From assembly GCA_050998805.1 (NCBI GenBank), contig JBPCPV010000007.1:16352-80351 (forward strand): a stretch of DNA of 64,000 nt. The letters are read 5' to 3'. The stretch's first letter is position 1, and every line of letters begins with the position of its first letter. Source of the DNA: JAICKM01 sp050998805 (GTDB lineage Bacteria > Chloroflexota > Chloroflexia > QHBQ01 > JAICKM01). Below the pieces are notes generated by a model that was not told the DNA's origin, did not search any database, and saw nothing but the letters and a program-made list of their open reading frames with translations. Made by a program: the position numbers and the translations under genes. This document shows positions 1-7,833 of this stretch, piece after piece.

Positions 1-35
1 TACTTCCGCCTTAGGGTAGGGGGTCAAGCTGTCGA

Positions 36-824
36 TCACGGCTGCGGCATCGGCGTTCCGACGCCCCCACTACAGGGTGCGCCCGGCTCCGGCCCCTTCG
101 GGTCTTGTTTGTACTGCTTGATAAACTGGGGGAGGCGGGGGTCGTCGGCCCGTTCCAGCGGCAACTGGTAGCCCCAGGCGGAGACCACGATCGCGTGGGG
201 CAGGCCCGGATAGGGACTCAGCAGCAGGTATCCGCCCGACTTAATGAGGCCGCGCAGCATCTGCGCCTGGTCGGCGGGCAGGTCCGGGCGGTAGGTTATC
301 CAGACCGCGCCGTGTTCTTGCGAATGCACGGCCTGCTCGTTCTGGACAGGTTTGTCGTAGGCTCCGCAATTGGTCCAGTCTTTCCAGTGGGCACCGCCCA
401 TCGGGGGCGACTGCGTATACGTTATCGGATCGGTGGTGTGATTTCGGTCAGTGATCGTCAGGGCCACGACCCCCGAAATCGAGACGCTGATGCTCACCGC
501 CGGGGGCGGCGAGGGGTTGCCGGCCGGGGCGATCGGAGCCGACGTCGCCGGGTTGCCGCTGCTACCAACAGAAACCGCCGTTGGGCCGGTCCCGGGGACC
601 CCGGCGCTGTTGGTCTGTGGGAGCAAGAGCAGCACCACCACGCCCAGCAGGAGAATCAGCAGCAAGCCCCCGGCCATTCCGATCAACAACATGAAATTCG
701 GCTGCGGTGCGGAGGGCCGTGCGGGTGGCCGGCGTGGCGGGCCGGCCTGCCTCCGCACGGGGGGCAGTTCCGGCTCGTCCTCGTACGGGTCCGTATCCAC
801 TGGAATGCGTGGTCCTCTGCTCAT
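36..824 (-). CDS. DUF3105 membrane-anchored protein
   Basis: The 262-residue protein has a cytoplasmic N-terminus that starts MSR and carries an acidic Asp/Glu/Tyr patch. A Pro/Arg-rich linker and one membrane helix (about residues 45-68) follow. After a Ser/Pro-rich spacer comes a DUF3105 domain (about 140-250) with the family features NCGAYD (Cys153) and HSQEHGAVWITYRPDLP (His167, His171). DUF3105 has no established function. The start is chosen from a good AAGGGGAG site just upstream. It is divergent from the permease at 1018, and the two promoters overlap. Its N-terminal module resembles those of the thioredoxin at 16345 and the rhodanese at 27739, which suggests a shared anchoring design; a second DUF3105 protein lies at 28537. 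Confidence 0.8.
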   Translation of the reverse strand: MSRGPRIPVDTDPYEDEPELPPVRRQAGPPRRPPARPSAPQPNFMLLIGMAGGLLLILLLGVVVLLLLPQTNSAGVPGTGPTAVSVGSSGNPATSAPIAPAGNPSPPPAVSISVSISGVVALTITDRNHTTDPITYTQSPPMGGAHWKDWTNCGAYDKPVQNEQAVHSQEHGAVWITYRPDLPADQAQMLRGLIKSGGYLLLSPYPGLPHAIVVSAWGYQLPLERADDPRLPQFIKQYKQDPKGPEPGAPCSGGVGTPMPQP

Positions 825-929
825 GTCTCCCCTTTCTTGTAATGACCTAGAACGCGAGTCCGCTCCCGGGGCGGAGGCCGTTCTCTGGCCCAGACCCGCG
901 GGCGGCTAGCCTGCATGGCACAAGTGACC

Positions 930-991
930 TTGACGGCCGAGTGTCTGACCCATTATACTGCTTATCCAACTAAATAACAATAGTAGTTATT
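930..991. promoter_or_regulatory. overlapping divergent promoters with operator-like palindrome
   Basis: Rightward: TTGACG (930-935), 18 bp, TATACT (954-959), for the permease. Leftward: TTGTTA (980-975), 17 bp, TATAAT (957-952), for the DUF3105 gene. The two -10 boxes occupy the same bases. A 19-bp dyad, AATAAC-N7-GTTATT (973-991), covers the leftward -35 and lies just downstream of the rightward -10, so one bound repressor could silence both genes. The regulator is not known from the sequence. Confidence 0.6.
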
Positions 992-1017
992 GCCTCAGCC
1001 CTCTCGAAAGGCTACAG

Positions 1018-1926
1018 ATGCTGCCTGATCTTCCAGTTCTCGCGCTGAAGTTACGCGACTATGCCCTTTGGATCTTGCCCGCGTATCTGCTGACTATCGG
1101 CATAACCTCTGGCCTGAACGCGCTGATCGCTCGGTATGATCCAGCAGGCTACTCGATGGCTTCCGGCGGGAAGAAGGCTCGTTCGCTGCCTGCTGCTCCC
1201 TCCCGCTGGCTTCTCCGGCGACTGCTTGGCCGGACGAGCGATGCCGGCTCGCGCGCCGGAACGGCTACCCGGTTATGGATCTTGACCACCAGTACGGCGA
1301 TAACACCTCCTGCCCTGATCCTGACCGCCGCGCTGAATCCTGGGTTAGCGCTATTGCGTTTGGGAGGCGCTCTGCTGCTGTGTGGGCTGGTCGCGGCTCT
1401 GGTTGCCGGATTATCGGGTTCGGGCCGGAGCAGCCCGCGCATCCCTGAGGCAGCTGCACCTCCGGCGCCTGCCGGCGCCGCCGGATCGTCCTTGTTGGGT
1501 TTTCTCCGCCTCTGGTGGTTGCAGATAGGACCTTTGCTGGATCAGACGATCTCGCCCTTGTTGGTGAGCGCTCTCCTGGGAGGGCTGTTCACTGCCTGGC
1601 GACCGGCCACGTTGCTGGTTCGATGGCTGGCGCAGCAAGACCTTATGGCGGTCGTTCCCATGTCGCTGGCGACGATCCTGATGCCGTTCCCGGCCGGAAC
1701 CGATATACCTCTGGCGCGTGCCTTGCAGACCTATGATGTGCCCCTCCCGGCGGTCTTCACTCTGCTGCTCGGCGCTCCGCTGCTCAATTGGACATGCTTG
1801 CGCGGCATCCGGGCTGAATATGGCCGGCGAACGCTGCTGATCTTCCTGGCGAGTGGCCTCGGCGCCGTGATCCTGCTTGGCCTGCTGATCGGGGTTCTGT
1901 TCGGGCGCGATGCTTTCACCTACTAG
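1018..1926 (+). CDS. ArsP/DUF318-like permease
   Basis: Polytopic membrane protein of 302 residues with about eight hydrophobic segments and a central polar, Pro/Ala-rich loop near residues 140-160. The C-terminal half has the pattern of DUF318 permeases: a helix ending in a Pro/Phe-Pro turn (ATILMPFPAGTDIPLARAL), then a second helix pair containing LLLGAPLLNW. That family includes the organoarsenical exporter ArsP and other uncharacterised metal or metalloid permeases. The ATG has an AAAGG site about 9 bp upstream. The substrate cannot be read from the sequence. Divergence from a DUF3105 gene and proximity to mntR/mntH fit a metal-related role, but this is inference. Confidence 0.6.
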   Translation: MLPDLPVLALKLRDYALWILPAYLLTIGITSGLNALIARYDPAGYSMASGGKKARSLPAAPSRWLLRRLLGRTSDAGSRAGTATRLWILTTSTAITPPALILTAALNPGLALLRLGGALLLCGLVAALVAGLSGSGRSSPRIPEAAAPPAPAGAAGSSLLGFLRLWWLQIGPLLDQTISPLLVSALLGGLFTAWRPATLLVRWLAQQDLMAVVPMSLATILMPFPAGTDIPLARALQTYDVPLPAVFTLLLGAPLLNWTCLRGIRAEYGRRTLLIFLASGLGAVILLGLLIGVLFGRDAFTY

Positions 1927-1968
1927 CAGACGTAGCAGCGGCGATCCCCCAGATAAGCCTCGGCACAT

Positions 1969-1997
1969 TTGACAATTTGTCTCGGTTAGATTAGAAT
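1969..1997 (+). promoter_or_regulatory. mntR-mntH promoter with GACAA-T-TTGTC dyad
   Basis: TTGACA (1969-1974), 17 bp, TAGAAT (1992-1997). The perfect dyad GACAATTTGTC (1971-1981) overlaps the -35 box and is a candidate autoregulatory site for the DtxR/MntR protein encoded just downstream. Confidence 0.65.
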
Positions 1998-2035
1998 ATA
2001 GTCATGGCTAAGATTCGGATTGAAGGGAGTCAGCT

Positions 2036-2764
2036 ATGACATACGCGCCATCGGTAGCCGAGCAGGATTATCTTAAGCAGATCTACTTGCAGCAGGAGGA
2101 GTCGGGGTGTGCCACGACCCGGGAACTGGCGGCGCGACTCGGCGTCAAGCCGCCCTCCGTTAGCGCGATGCTCAAGCATCTAGCCGAGGACCCCGGCGGG
2201 CCATATGTCCGCCACCGGCCCTATCACGGGGTTGAGCTGACCGACAAGGGCCTGGCCGTGGCTCTGGAAATGCTTCGCCACCACCGGCTGATCGAACTCT
2301 TCCTGGCCGAGATTCTCGGCATGCCCTGGGATCAGGTCCATGCCGAGGCCGAGCGACTAGAGCACGTCCTCTCGGAGGATCTGGAGGAGCGCATCGCCGC
2401 CAAGCTCGGCCATCCCACCCACGACCCGCATGGCGATCCGATCCCCGACCGAGACGGCAGAATGGCGGATGTCGACACTCGGCCGCTGAGCACGCTCTCC
2501 GTGGGCGCGCGCGCGACGGTAGTGCGAGTGCGCAACTCCGACACAAGCCTGCTGCAGTACCTCGGGTCGCTCGGTCTCGTCCCCGGAGCCGCGGTCTCAG
2601 TCGTTAGCGTCTCCCCTTATGGCGATGTCATCACACTACGTGTCGGCGCCACGGTGCACCTGGTTGGGACGGCCGTCACGCAGGCCGTCTTCGTCAGCTC
2701 CGGCGGCCCGCTCGCGTCCGGCGCCGGAGCGTCGTCTGTTCCATCCGAAGACTCAACTCCATGA
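2036..2764 (+). CDS. mntR: DtxR/MntR-family metal-dependent repressor
   Basis: 242 residues: winged helix (about 1-75), dimerisation/metal domain (about 76-150) and a C-terminal FeoA/SH3-like domain (about 155-230). Aligning to DtxR by eye, the likely ligands are Asp11, His83, Glu87, His102, Glu106, Glu109 and His110. The position of DtxR Cys102 is Glu106, giving the E-x2-E-H pattern seen in manganese-sensing MntR rather than iron-sensing DtxR/IdeR; MntR Glu11, however, is replaced by a basic residue. The gene overlaps the Nramp gene by ATGA, so the two are co-translated. Repression of its own operon when metal is plentiful is the expected behaviour. Mn rather than Fe specificity is inferred. 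Confidence 0.85.
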   Translation: MTYAPSVAEQDYLKQIYLQQEESGCATTRELAARLGVKPPSVSAMLKHLAEDPGGPYVRHRPYHGVELTDKGLAVALEMLRHHRLIELFLAEILGMPWDQVHAEAERLEHVLSEDLEERIAAKLGHPTHDPHGDPIPDRDGRMADVDTRPLSTLSVGARATVVRVRNSDTSLLQYLGSLGLVPGAAVSVVSVSPYGDVITLRVGATVHLVGTAVTQAVFVSSGGPLASGAGASSVPSEDSTP

Positions 2765-4128
2765 GCGTCTCACCGAGAGATACCGAGCTGGACGCTCCGC
2801 CCGCCGGCGCGCCGGTACTGACGACGGAGGACCGTAAGCGCGCCCGCGACCGCCAGCGAGTGCGGACCGCGCGGTGCCGCGGCCGGTCGCCCCTCCTGGT
2901 CTGGCTTCTGCTTGGCCCCGGCATACTCGCCTTGCTGGGCGAGAATGACGGGCCCAGCATGCTCTCATATGCCCAGACCGGGGCGCAGTTCGGGATCGGA
3001 TTCTTCGTCCCCTTCATCGCCTGCCTCTTCCTAATGGCTTATGTGGTGCAGGAGATGACAGTGCGGCTCGGCGCGGCCACCCATCGCGGGCACGCCGAGC
3101 TGATCTTCGATCGCTTCGGCCCCTTCTGGGGCTGGTTCTCGCTAGGCGACCTGGCGTTCGGCAACTTCCTTACGCTCATCACGGAGTTCATTGCCATCCG
3201 AGCCGGCCTCGGCTATTTCGGTGTCCCGCCGCTTGTGGCGGTGATCGGCGCGCTGTTGCTCATCGTGGCGGCCACCGCCACCGCACGCTATTGGACCTGG
3301 GAGCGCATCGTCCTCGCGCTCGCGATCTTCAATGGGTTGTTCGTGCCGGCTGCCCTGTTCGCGCACCCGGACTGGGGGGCGATCGGCCAGGCGTTCCTCA
3401 CCTGGGGTCCGCTCCCCGGCGGCCTGACCAACAGCACAATCCTGCTACTGCTCTCGAACATCGGGGCCACCGTGACCCCCTGGATGCTTTTCTTCCAGCA
3501 GAGCGCGACCGCCGACAAGGGGATGACGGCCGACGACGTGCGCCAGGGTCGCCTCGACACAGCTCTCGGCGCGGGCTTGGCGGCCCTCTTCGCGGTCGCC
3601 ACGGTCGTGGCCACGGCGCCGCTATTCGCCAAGGGGATTCACGTGGGGAGCTTCCAGGGGGCCGATTTTGCCCAGGCGCTGGCGCCGATCCTTGGGCCCG
3701 TGGGCGCGGCGTTGTTCGCGCTCGGCATCTTCGAGGCCGGCCTGGTGGCGGCTATCACGATCTCGACCTCCTCCGCCTACGCCTTCGGAGAAGTCACGGG
3801 GCGGGCGCGTAGTCTGAACCGGGGGATGCGCGAGGAGGCGCCCTTCTACACGATGCTGTTGGCGAGCGCGGCCGGCGCGGCCGTGCTGGTTCTGCTGCCG
3901 GGGATGCCGCTCGTCTTCGTCGTGGAGATCGTCAACGTAATCGCCGTCCTGGCAATGCCACCCGCGCTTGTGCTGCTTTACTTGCTCTGTAACGACCGGC
4001 AGATCATGGGCAGCTTACGCAGCTCGCGGGCGGGTAACCTCGCGGCTCTGGCGGTCGTCGTCTTTCTGGTGGGGGCGGGCGTCCTGTTCGGGGTGACCGT
4101 GGTCTTCCCACATCTCTTCGGCAGCTAG
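2761..4128 (+). CDS. Nramp-family divalent metal transporter, divergent
   Basis: 455 residues with about eleven membrane helices in the Nramp fold, preceded by a basic N-terminus of about 45 residues. The helix 1 motif DPGN of canonical Nramp/MntH is changed: Asp is kept but Pro-Gly-Asn becomes Gly-Pro-Ser (GENDGPSM). In helix 6 the canonical Met-Pro-His is Thr-Pro-Trp (GATVTPWMLFF). These positions form the metal site, so the protein belongs to a divergent Nramp clade, and specificity for Mn2+ should not be assumed; Mg2+-type Nramp-related transporters also have altered sites. It is co-translated with the upstream MntR-like repressor, which argues for a regulated divalent metal substrate. 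Confidence 0.85.
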   Translation: MSVSPRDTELDAPPAGAPVLTTEDRKRARDRQRVRTARCRGRSPLLVWLLLGPGILALLGENDGPSMLSYAQTGAQFGIGFFVPFIACLFLMAYVVQEMTVRLGAATHRGHAELIFDRFGPFWGWFSLGDLAFGNFLTLITEFIAIRAGLGYFGVPPLVAVIGALLLIVAATATARYWTWERIVLALAIFNGLFVPAALFAHPDWGAIGQAFLTWGPLPGGLTNSTILLLLSNIGATVTPWMLFFQQSATADKGMTADDVRQGRLDTALGAGLAALFAVATVVATAPLFAKGIHVGSFQGADFAQALAPILGPVGAALFALGIFEAGLVAAITISTSSAYAFGEVTGRARSLNRGMREEAPFYTMLLASAAGAAVLVLLPGMPLVFVVEIVNVIAVLAMPPALVLLYLLCNDRQIMGSLRSSRAGNLAALAVVVFLVGAGVLFGVTVVFPHLFGS

Positions 4129-4152
4129 GCCGACAACACAAGGAGAACTACT

Positions 4153-4371
4153 GTGCAAGGAGAACTGAACGAGGCGCAGTTCGGGCGCGAGGACGCCGCG
4201 CTCGAGGCGGCGTTGGAGCCAGGCCAACTGGTGCGGGCCAGCCGGCAGCCCTTTGGCCTCCGGCACCTCACTCCGGGTGAGCGGGCCGTGATGTGGGGCC
4301 TGCGGATCTACGCCGTCCTCATGCTGCTCGTGGTGATCTACCACGCCCTGGGGGCGATCCTGGGCAGCTAA
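4153..4371 (+). CDS. small single-helix membrane protein
   Basis: 72 residues with a GTG start preceded by AGGAG. The first 45 residues are polar and the last 25 form one hydrophobic helix (WGLRIYAVLMLLVVIYHALG). It begins 24 bp after the Nramp gene and is surely in its operon. I do not recognise the family. An accessory subunit of the transporter is a guess from position only. Confidence 0.6.
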   Translation: MQGELNEAQFGREDAALEAALEPGQLVRASRQPFGLRHLTPGERAVMWGLRIYAVLMLLVVIYHALGAILGS

Positions 4372-4459
4372 GAGGGCCAATCGAGGGCGGAGCCGCTCTC
4401 CCACTGACGTTGCGCTTGCGTCGCGAAACGCTTACGACCACGCCCCGAGCCGACCTTGA

Positions 4460-4488
4460 TTGACACTGGCAATCAGTTTGGCTATAAT
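4460..4488 (+). promoter_or_regulatory. consensus vegetative promoter
   Basis: TTGACA (4460-4465), 17 bp, TATAAT (4483-4488): a perfect consensus. It shows that translation of the SLH protein starts downstream, at 4504 or 4507, and not at the earlier in-frame ATG at 4456. Confidence 0.85.
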
Positions 4489-4503
4489 CGGTCCAAGGAG
4501 GGG

Positions 4504-7113
4504 ATGATGAGCTCACGCTATCTCTCGCTGTTACTGCTCTCTACCCTGGGGCTTTTCGTCTCAGTGGGGCTGACCCTCGCCAACGCTGCCGTTGGGCCAG
4601 GCCCAGCCCAGCAGGCCGGCACACCCCAACCACCTGTGTGGGATCCGGATTACGGGTATAAGCTCGGCCCTGAGCTTCCCGCCGACCAGACGCTCTCGCA
4701 ACACGGCCCCAACCACCTGATCCATCCCTGCGGCGGGATGGACCCGCAGCCTGCGTTCTACGGCCTCTCTCCGCTCTCTATCGCCTATGTGCCCGGTATG
4801 TGTTCCAGCGGCTACGGCGACATAGGCGTATGGCAGGCGGCCGGGCATAGCTATGTCGTGATATCCGGCTTTAACCTGCGCATGTTTCATATCTTCAACG
4901 TGGACGACCCGTATAATCCGGTGGCGTTGGTCACACAGCCCTTCCCGGCGGGCGGCACCGCCGGCACGTCGGCCTTCCCGTTTCAGCAGGGCGGCAACCG
5001 ATATGTCTCGATCACCATGCGCGGGTCGGGCACCGGCTGCGGCTGGTTTGTCTACAATGTGAACAACCCGGCCTCCCCTCAGTTCGTGGCGCGCAAGACA
5101 GGCAGCGACTGGTGTACCGTCCACGAACACTTCGTCTCTACCGACGCGAATGGCGACGCGGACTATGCCTGGCTGGCGATGAGCGGGGAAACCGGCTCCG
5201 GCTATAAGGCCGTGGTGCTCGACATCCACGACCTGAGTAACATCACGGAAACCGGGCGCTACCAGAGGCCGGACGCGAACAGCAACATCTTCGTGCACGA
5301 CATCACCGTGATCGGCCAGTTGGTCTTCCTGGCCCACTGGGGCGGCGGGGTCATCGTCCACGACAAGCAGACGCTCGCGCACAATATCAACCCGACCCCG
5401 CTCAACCCGATCGACAGCATCCGCCCGTCGAGCTTCAATGTGCATCACATGTGGCCGACGAGCGACGGCAACCACCTCTTCATTGAGGATGAGTTCATCA
5501 ACAGCGCCGGCCTGGAGAAGGTCAAGCTCTACAACATCGCTAATCTGAGCGCGCCCTACTACGAGACCGGCATCATCGGCACCGATTCTGCTGCCAACAG
5601 CCAGGCGCACAACCTGAAGATCCAGAACATCGGGCCGGGACTTGACCGGCTCTACGTGGGCTGGTACAAGGCGGGCACGCGAGGCTTCGAGGTGGATACG
5701 ACCGCCGTGCCGCCGGTCATCACCGCCACGATCAAGCACCAGTTACGCGCCACCGCCGGGCCGGGCTTCGGCGGCACCTGGGGTGTAGATTACCTGCCCT
5801 GCACTGTCCGCGGCCAACCCACGACCTGTATCTATAGCAGCGATTACCAGAGTTTCGGCCTCACCGTAGACGCACTGGGTTACGATCCGAGCCGCGATCC
5901 CTACCCGCCCGAGTCTCAGATCACCGACCCGGTGAACGGCCAGTCTATCACCGGCTGCACCTACACTATCCGGGGCAACGCGCACGACTACTATAGCGGG
6001 CTGGCAGGGGTCGAGGTCAGCACCGATAACGGGGTCTCCTGGGCGCCCGCGAGCGGCACGACTAACTGGACTTACGCCTGGACCATCCCTGGCGACGGCA
6101 GCTATACCCTGAAGTCTCGCGCTCTCGATGCGGCGGGGAACGTGGAAGTGCCGACGACCACGGTGACCGTGAGCGTGAGCGGCTGCACGGTGCCGACACT
6201 CACGCCCACGGGCACACCGGCGCCCTCCGCGACCGCCCCTCCCTCACCGACCAGCGCCCTCTCCGCGACGGCGACGCTGACGAACACCCCGACACCGACG
6301 AACATGCCCTCGCCGACGAACACGCCCATCGGCCCGACAGACACTCCGCGGCCGACGAACACGCCCGTCGGCCCGACAGACACTCCGCAGCCGACAAACA
6401 CGCCTAGCGGCCCGACGGACACTCCGCGGGCGACGAACACGCCGGGCGGCCCAACAGATACACCGCAGCCGACAGACACTCCGCCACCTCCGAGCGCCAC
6501 CCCGACCGCCTGCTCGATCAACTTCTCCGACGTTCACCCATCGGACTACTTCTACACGCCGGTGCAGTATCTCTTCTGCCACGGGGTGATCTCAGGCTAC
6601 TCTGACGGCACCTACCGGCCTTATTCGAATACGACGCGCTCCCAGATGGTCAAGATCGTCGTCCTCGGCTTCGACAAAGCCATCGTGACCCCGACTGGAA
6701 CAGCCTACACCTTCACGGATGTGACCCGTTCCAACCCGTACTTCTCGGTCGTCGAGACCGCCTACGCGGACGGTATCGTCAGCGGCTACACCTGCGGAGT
6801 CGCGCCGGCCGGACCCTGCGATGCCCAGCACCGCCCCTGGTTCCTGCCGTACGCCTACGTGACACGCGGCCAGCTCTCGAAGATAGACGTGATCGCGGCA
6901 CAGTGGGCGCTCTACACCCCGACTGTGCCGACCTTCACCGACGTGACCACGGCGAACCCGTTCTACACGGTGATCGAGACGGCCTACTGCCACGGGGTGA
7001 TCAGCGGCTACTCGGACCACACGTTCAGGCCATACAACAATGCGACAAGGGGGCAGATCGCCAAGATCGTCTACCTGTCCATAACAAACCCGCCGACAAG
7101 CTGCGGGCCGTAG
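4504..7113 (+). CDS. S-layer-homology surface protein with LVIVD-like propeller
   Basis: 869 residues from the ATG after AAGGAGGGG (ATG at 4507 is equally possible). Order: signal peptide (about 1-30); a region of LVIVD-type beta-propeller repeats (about 90-450); an Ig-like domain with the pattern GLAGVEVSTDNGVSW (about 465-565); a Thr/Pro-rich linker (about 570-685); and three SLH domains (about 690-868), each with the F-x-D-V and GVISGYSDGT signatures. SLH domains bind secondary cell-wall polymers, so the propeller is displayed outside. Expression should be high given the perfect promoter. The propeller's ligand is unknown. Confidence 0.88.
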   Translation: MMSSRYLSLLLLSTLGLFVSVGLTLANAAVGPGPAQQAGTPQPPVWDPDYGYKLGPELPADQTLSQHGPNHLIHPCGGMDPQPAFYGLSPLSIAYVPGMCSSGYGDIGVWQAAGHSYVVISGFNLRMFHIFNVDDPYNPVALVTQPFPAGGTAGTSAFPFQQGGNRYVSITMRGSGTGCGWFVYNVNNPASPQFVARKTGSDWCTVHEHFVSTDANGDADYAWLAMSGETGSGYKAVVLDIHDLSNITETGRYQRPDANSNIFVHDITVIGQLVFLAHWGGGVIVHDKQTLAHNINPTPLNPIDSIRPSSFNVHHMWPTSDGNHLFIEDEFINSAGLEKVKLYNIANLSAPYYETGIIGTDSAANSQAHNLKIQNIGPGLDRLYVGWYKAGTRGFEVDTTAVPPVITATIKHQLRATAGPGFGGTWGVDYLPCTVRGQPTTCIYSSDYQSFGLTVDALGYDPSRDPYPPESQITDPVNGQSITGCTYTIRGNAHDYYSGLAGVEVSTDNGVSWAPASGTTNWTYAWTIPGDGSYTLKSRALDAAGNVEVPTTTVTVSVSGCTVPTLTPTGTPAPSATAPPSPTSALSATATLTNTPTPTNMPSPTNTPIGPTDTPRPTNTPVGPTDTPQPTNTPSGPTDTPRATNTPGGPTDTPQPTDTPPPPSATPTACSINFSDVHPSDYFYTPVQYLFCHGVISGYSDGTYRPYSNTTRSQMVKIVVLGFDKAIVTPTGTAYTFTDVTRSNPYFSVVETAYADGIVSGYTCGVAPAGPCDAQHRPWFLPYAYVTRGQLSKIDVIAAQWALYTPTVPTFTDVTTANPFYTVIETAYCHGVISGYSDHTFRPYNNATRGQIAKIVYLSITNPPTSCGP
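6331..6486 (+). repeat. four 39-bp tandem repeats in the Thr/Pro linker
   Basis: Four consecutive copies start at 6331, 6370, 6409 and 6448. Each encodes a 13-residue unit of the form GPTDTPxPTNTPx. They make up the stalk of the SLH protein and are a likely site of copy-number variation. Confidence 0.85.
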
Positions 7114-7149
7114 GAGGGTGAGGAACCGGTCCCCGTGGGAGCCAAGTCT

Positions 7150-7184
7150 GCGTAGGGGCCGGTTTGAAACCGACCCCTATACGC
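7150..7184. terminator. 35-bp palindrome after the SLH gene
   Basis: An imperfect hairpin with arms of about 16 bases (GCGTAGGGGCCGGTTT and its near complement) and a GAA loop, 37 bp past the SLH stop. It may terminate the SLH transcript, but there is no U-run. The core (GTAGGGG...CCCCTA around GGTTT...AAACC) looks like a widespread dispersed bacterial palindrome. The rest of 7114-7362 shows nothing I recognise. Confidence 0.4.
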
Positions 7185-7362
7185 AATAGGTGGTTCTTCG
7201 GCACACTGCGAGTAATCGTCTCCCTAGTCCGGTCTTTCAGACCAGGTAACCCAACGACCTTCGTTACCTCGTTTCTCCGCGGTTCGTATTCCCGCAAACT
7301 CTCCGCGCCTCCGCGCCCTGGGGTGAAATCGGCGTTATGTCGGGGTGTCAGGGCTGCGGACC

Positions 7363-7407
7363 TTGACACGCCCAGGATTCTCTGGTACTATCTGAGCAAG
7401 TAGTCAG
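7363..7407 (+). promoter_or_regulatory. promoter and candidate zinc-repressor operator
   Basis: TTGACA (7363-7368), 17 bp, TACTAT (7386-7391), directly followed by the dyad CTGA-N8-TCAG (7392-7395 / 7404-7407). This is where the ArsR/SmtB-type repressor encoded next would be expected to bind its own promoter. Confidence 0.6.
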
Positions 7408-7424
7408 TTAGAGGGAGCAGACTC

Positions 7425-7805
7425 GTGCCTAAATCGCTTCAACTCCTGGCCATTCATCCGGATCGGGTCGCCGCCGCCGAGACTTCCATCCCTAGTGAGG
7501 AACGCCTTACCGGTTTAGTCGACACCTTTCAGGCGCTGGCTGACCTGACGCGCGTTCGTCTGCTCTATGCCCTCATCACGGGCCCGCTGTGTGTCCGGGA
7601 TCTGGCGATTCTGGTTGGGGTCTCGGAGTCGGCGGTGTCGCACCAGTTGCGCTACTTACGGGATCGGCGATTGGTGAAGCCTCGGCGCGATGGGAACGTG
7701 ATCTACTACGCCCTGGATGACACCCATGTAGCCGCGCTGTTCCGTGAGGCGGACTACCATGTCGATCATGTGTATCGGAGGCTCCCCGACCACCCGGACC
7801 GTTAG
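7425..7805 (+). CDS. CzrA/SmtB-type zinc-sensing ArsR repressor
   Basis: 126 residues from a GTG start after GAGGGAG. The winged-helix ArsR core spans about 30-100 with the recognition helix SESAVSHQLRYLRD. The C-terminal helix has Asp99, His101, His112 and His115, which reproduce exactly the D-x-H-x10-H-x2-H spacing of the alpha5 zinc site in CzrA and SmtB. No CVC motif of the alpha3 (Cd/Pb/As) type is present. The gene is followed 28 bp later by a CDF exporter, the classic partner, so it should release the operon when zinc or cobalt rises. Confidence 0.88.
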   Translation: MPKSLQLLAIHPDRVAAAETSIPSEERLTGLVDTFQALADLTRVRLLYALITGPLCVRDLAILVGVSESAVSHQLRYLRDRRLVKPRRDGNVIYYALDDTHVAALFREADYHVDHVYRRLPDHPDR

Positions 7806-7833
7806 CGTCCGTAAAGAAAGGAACGCCGCCTCG

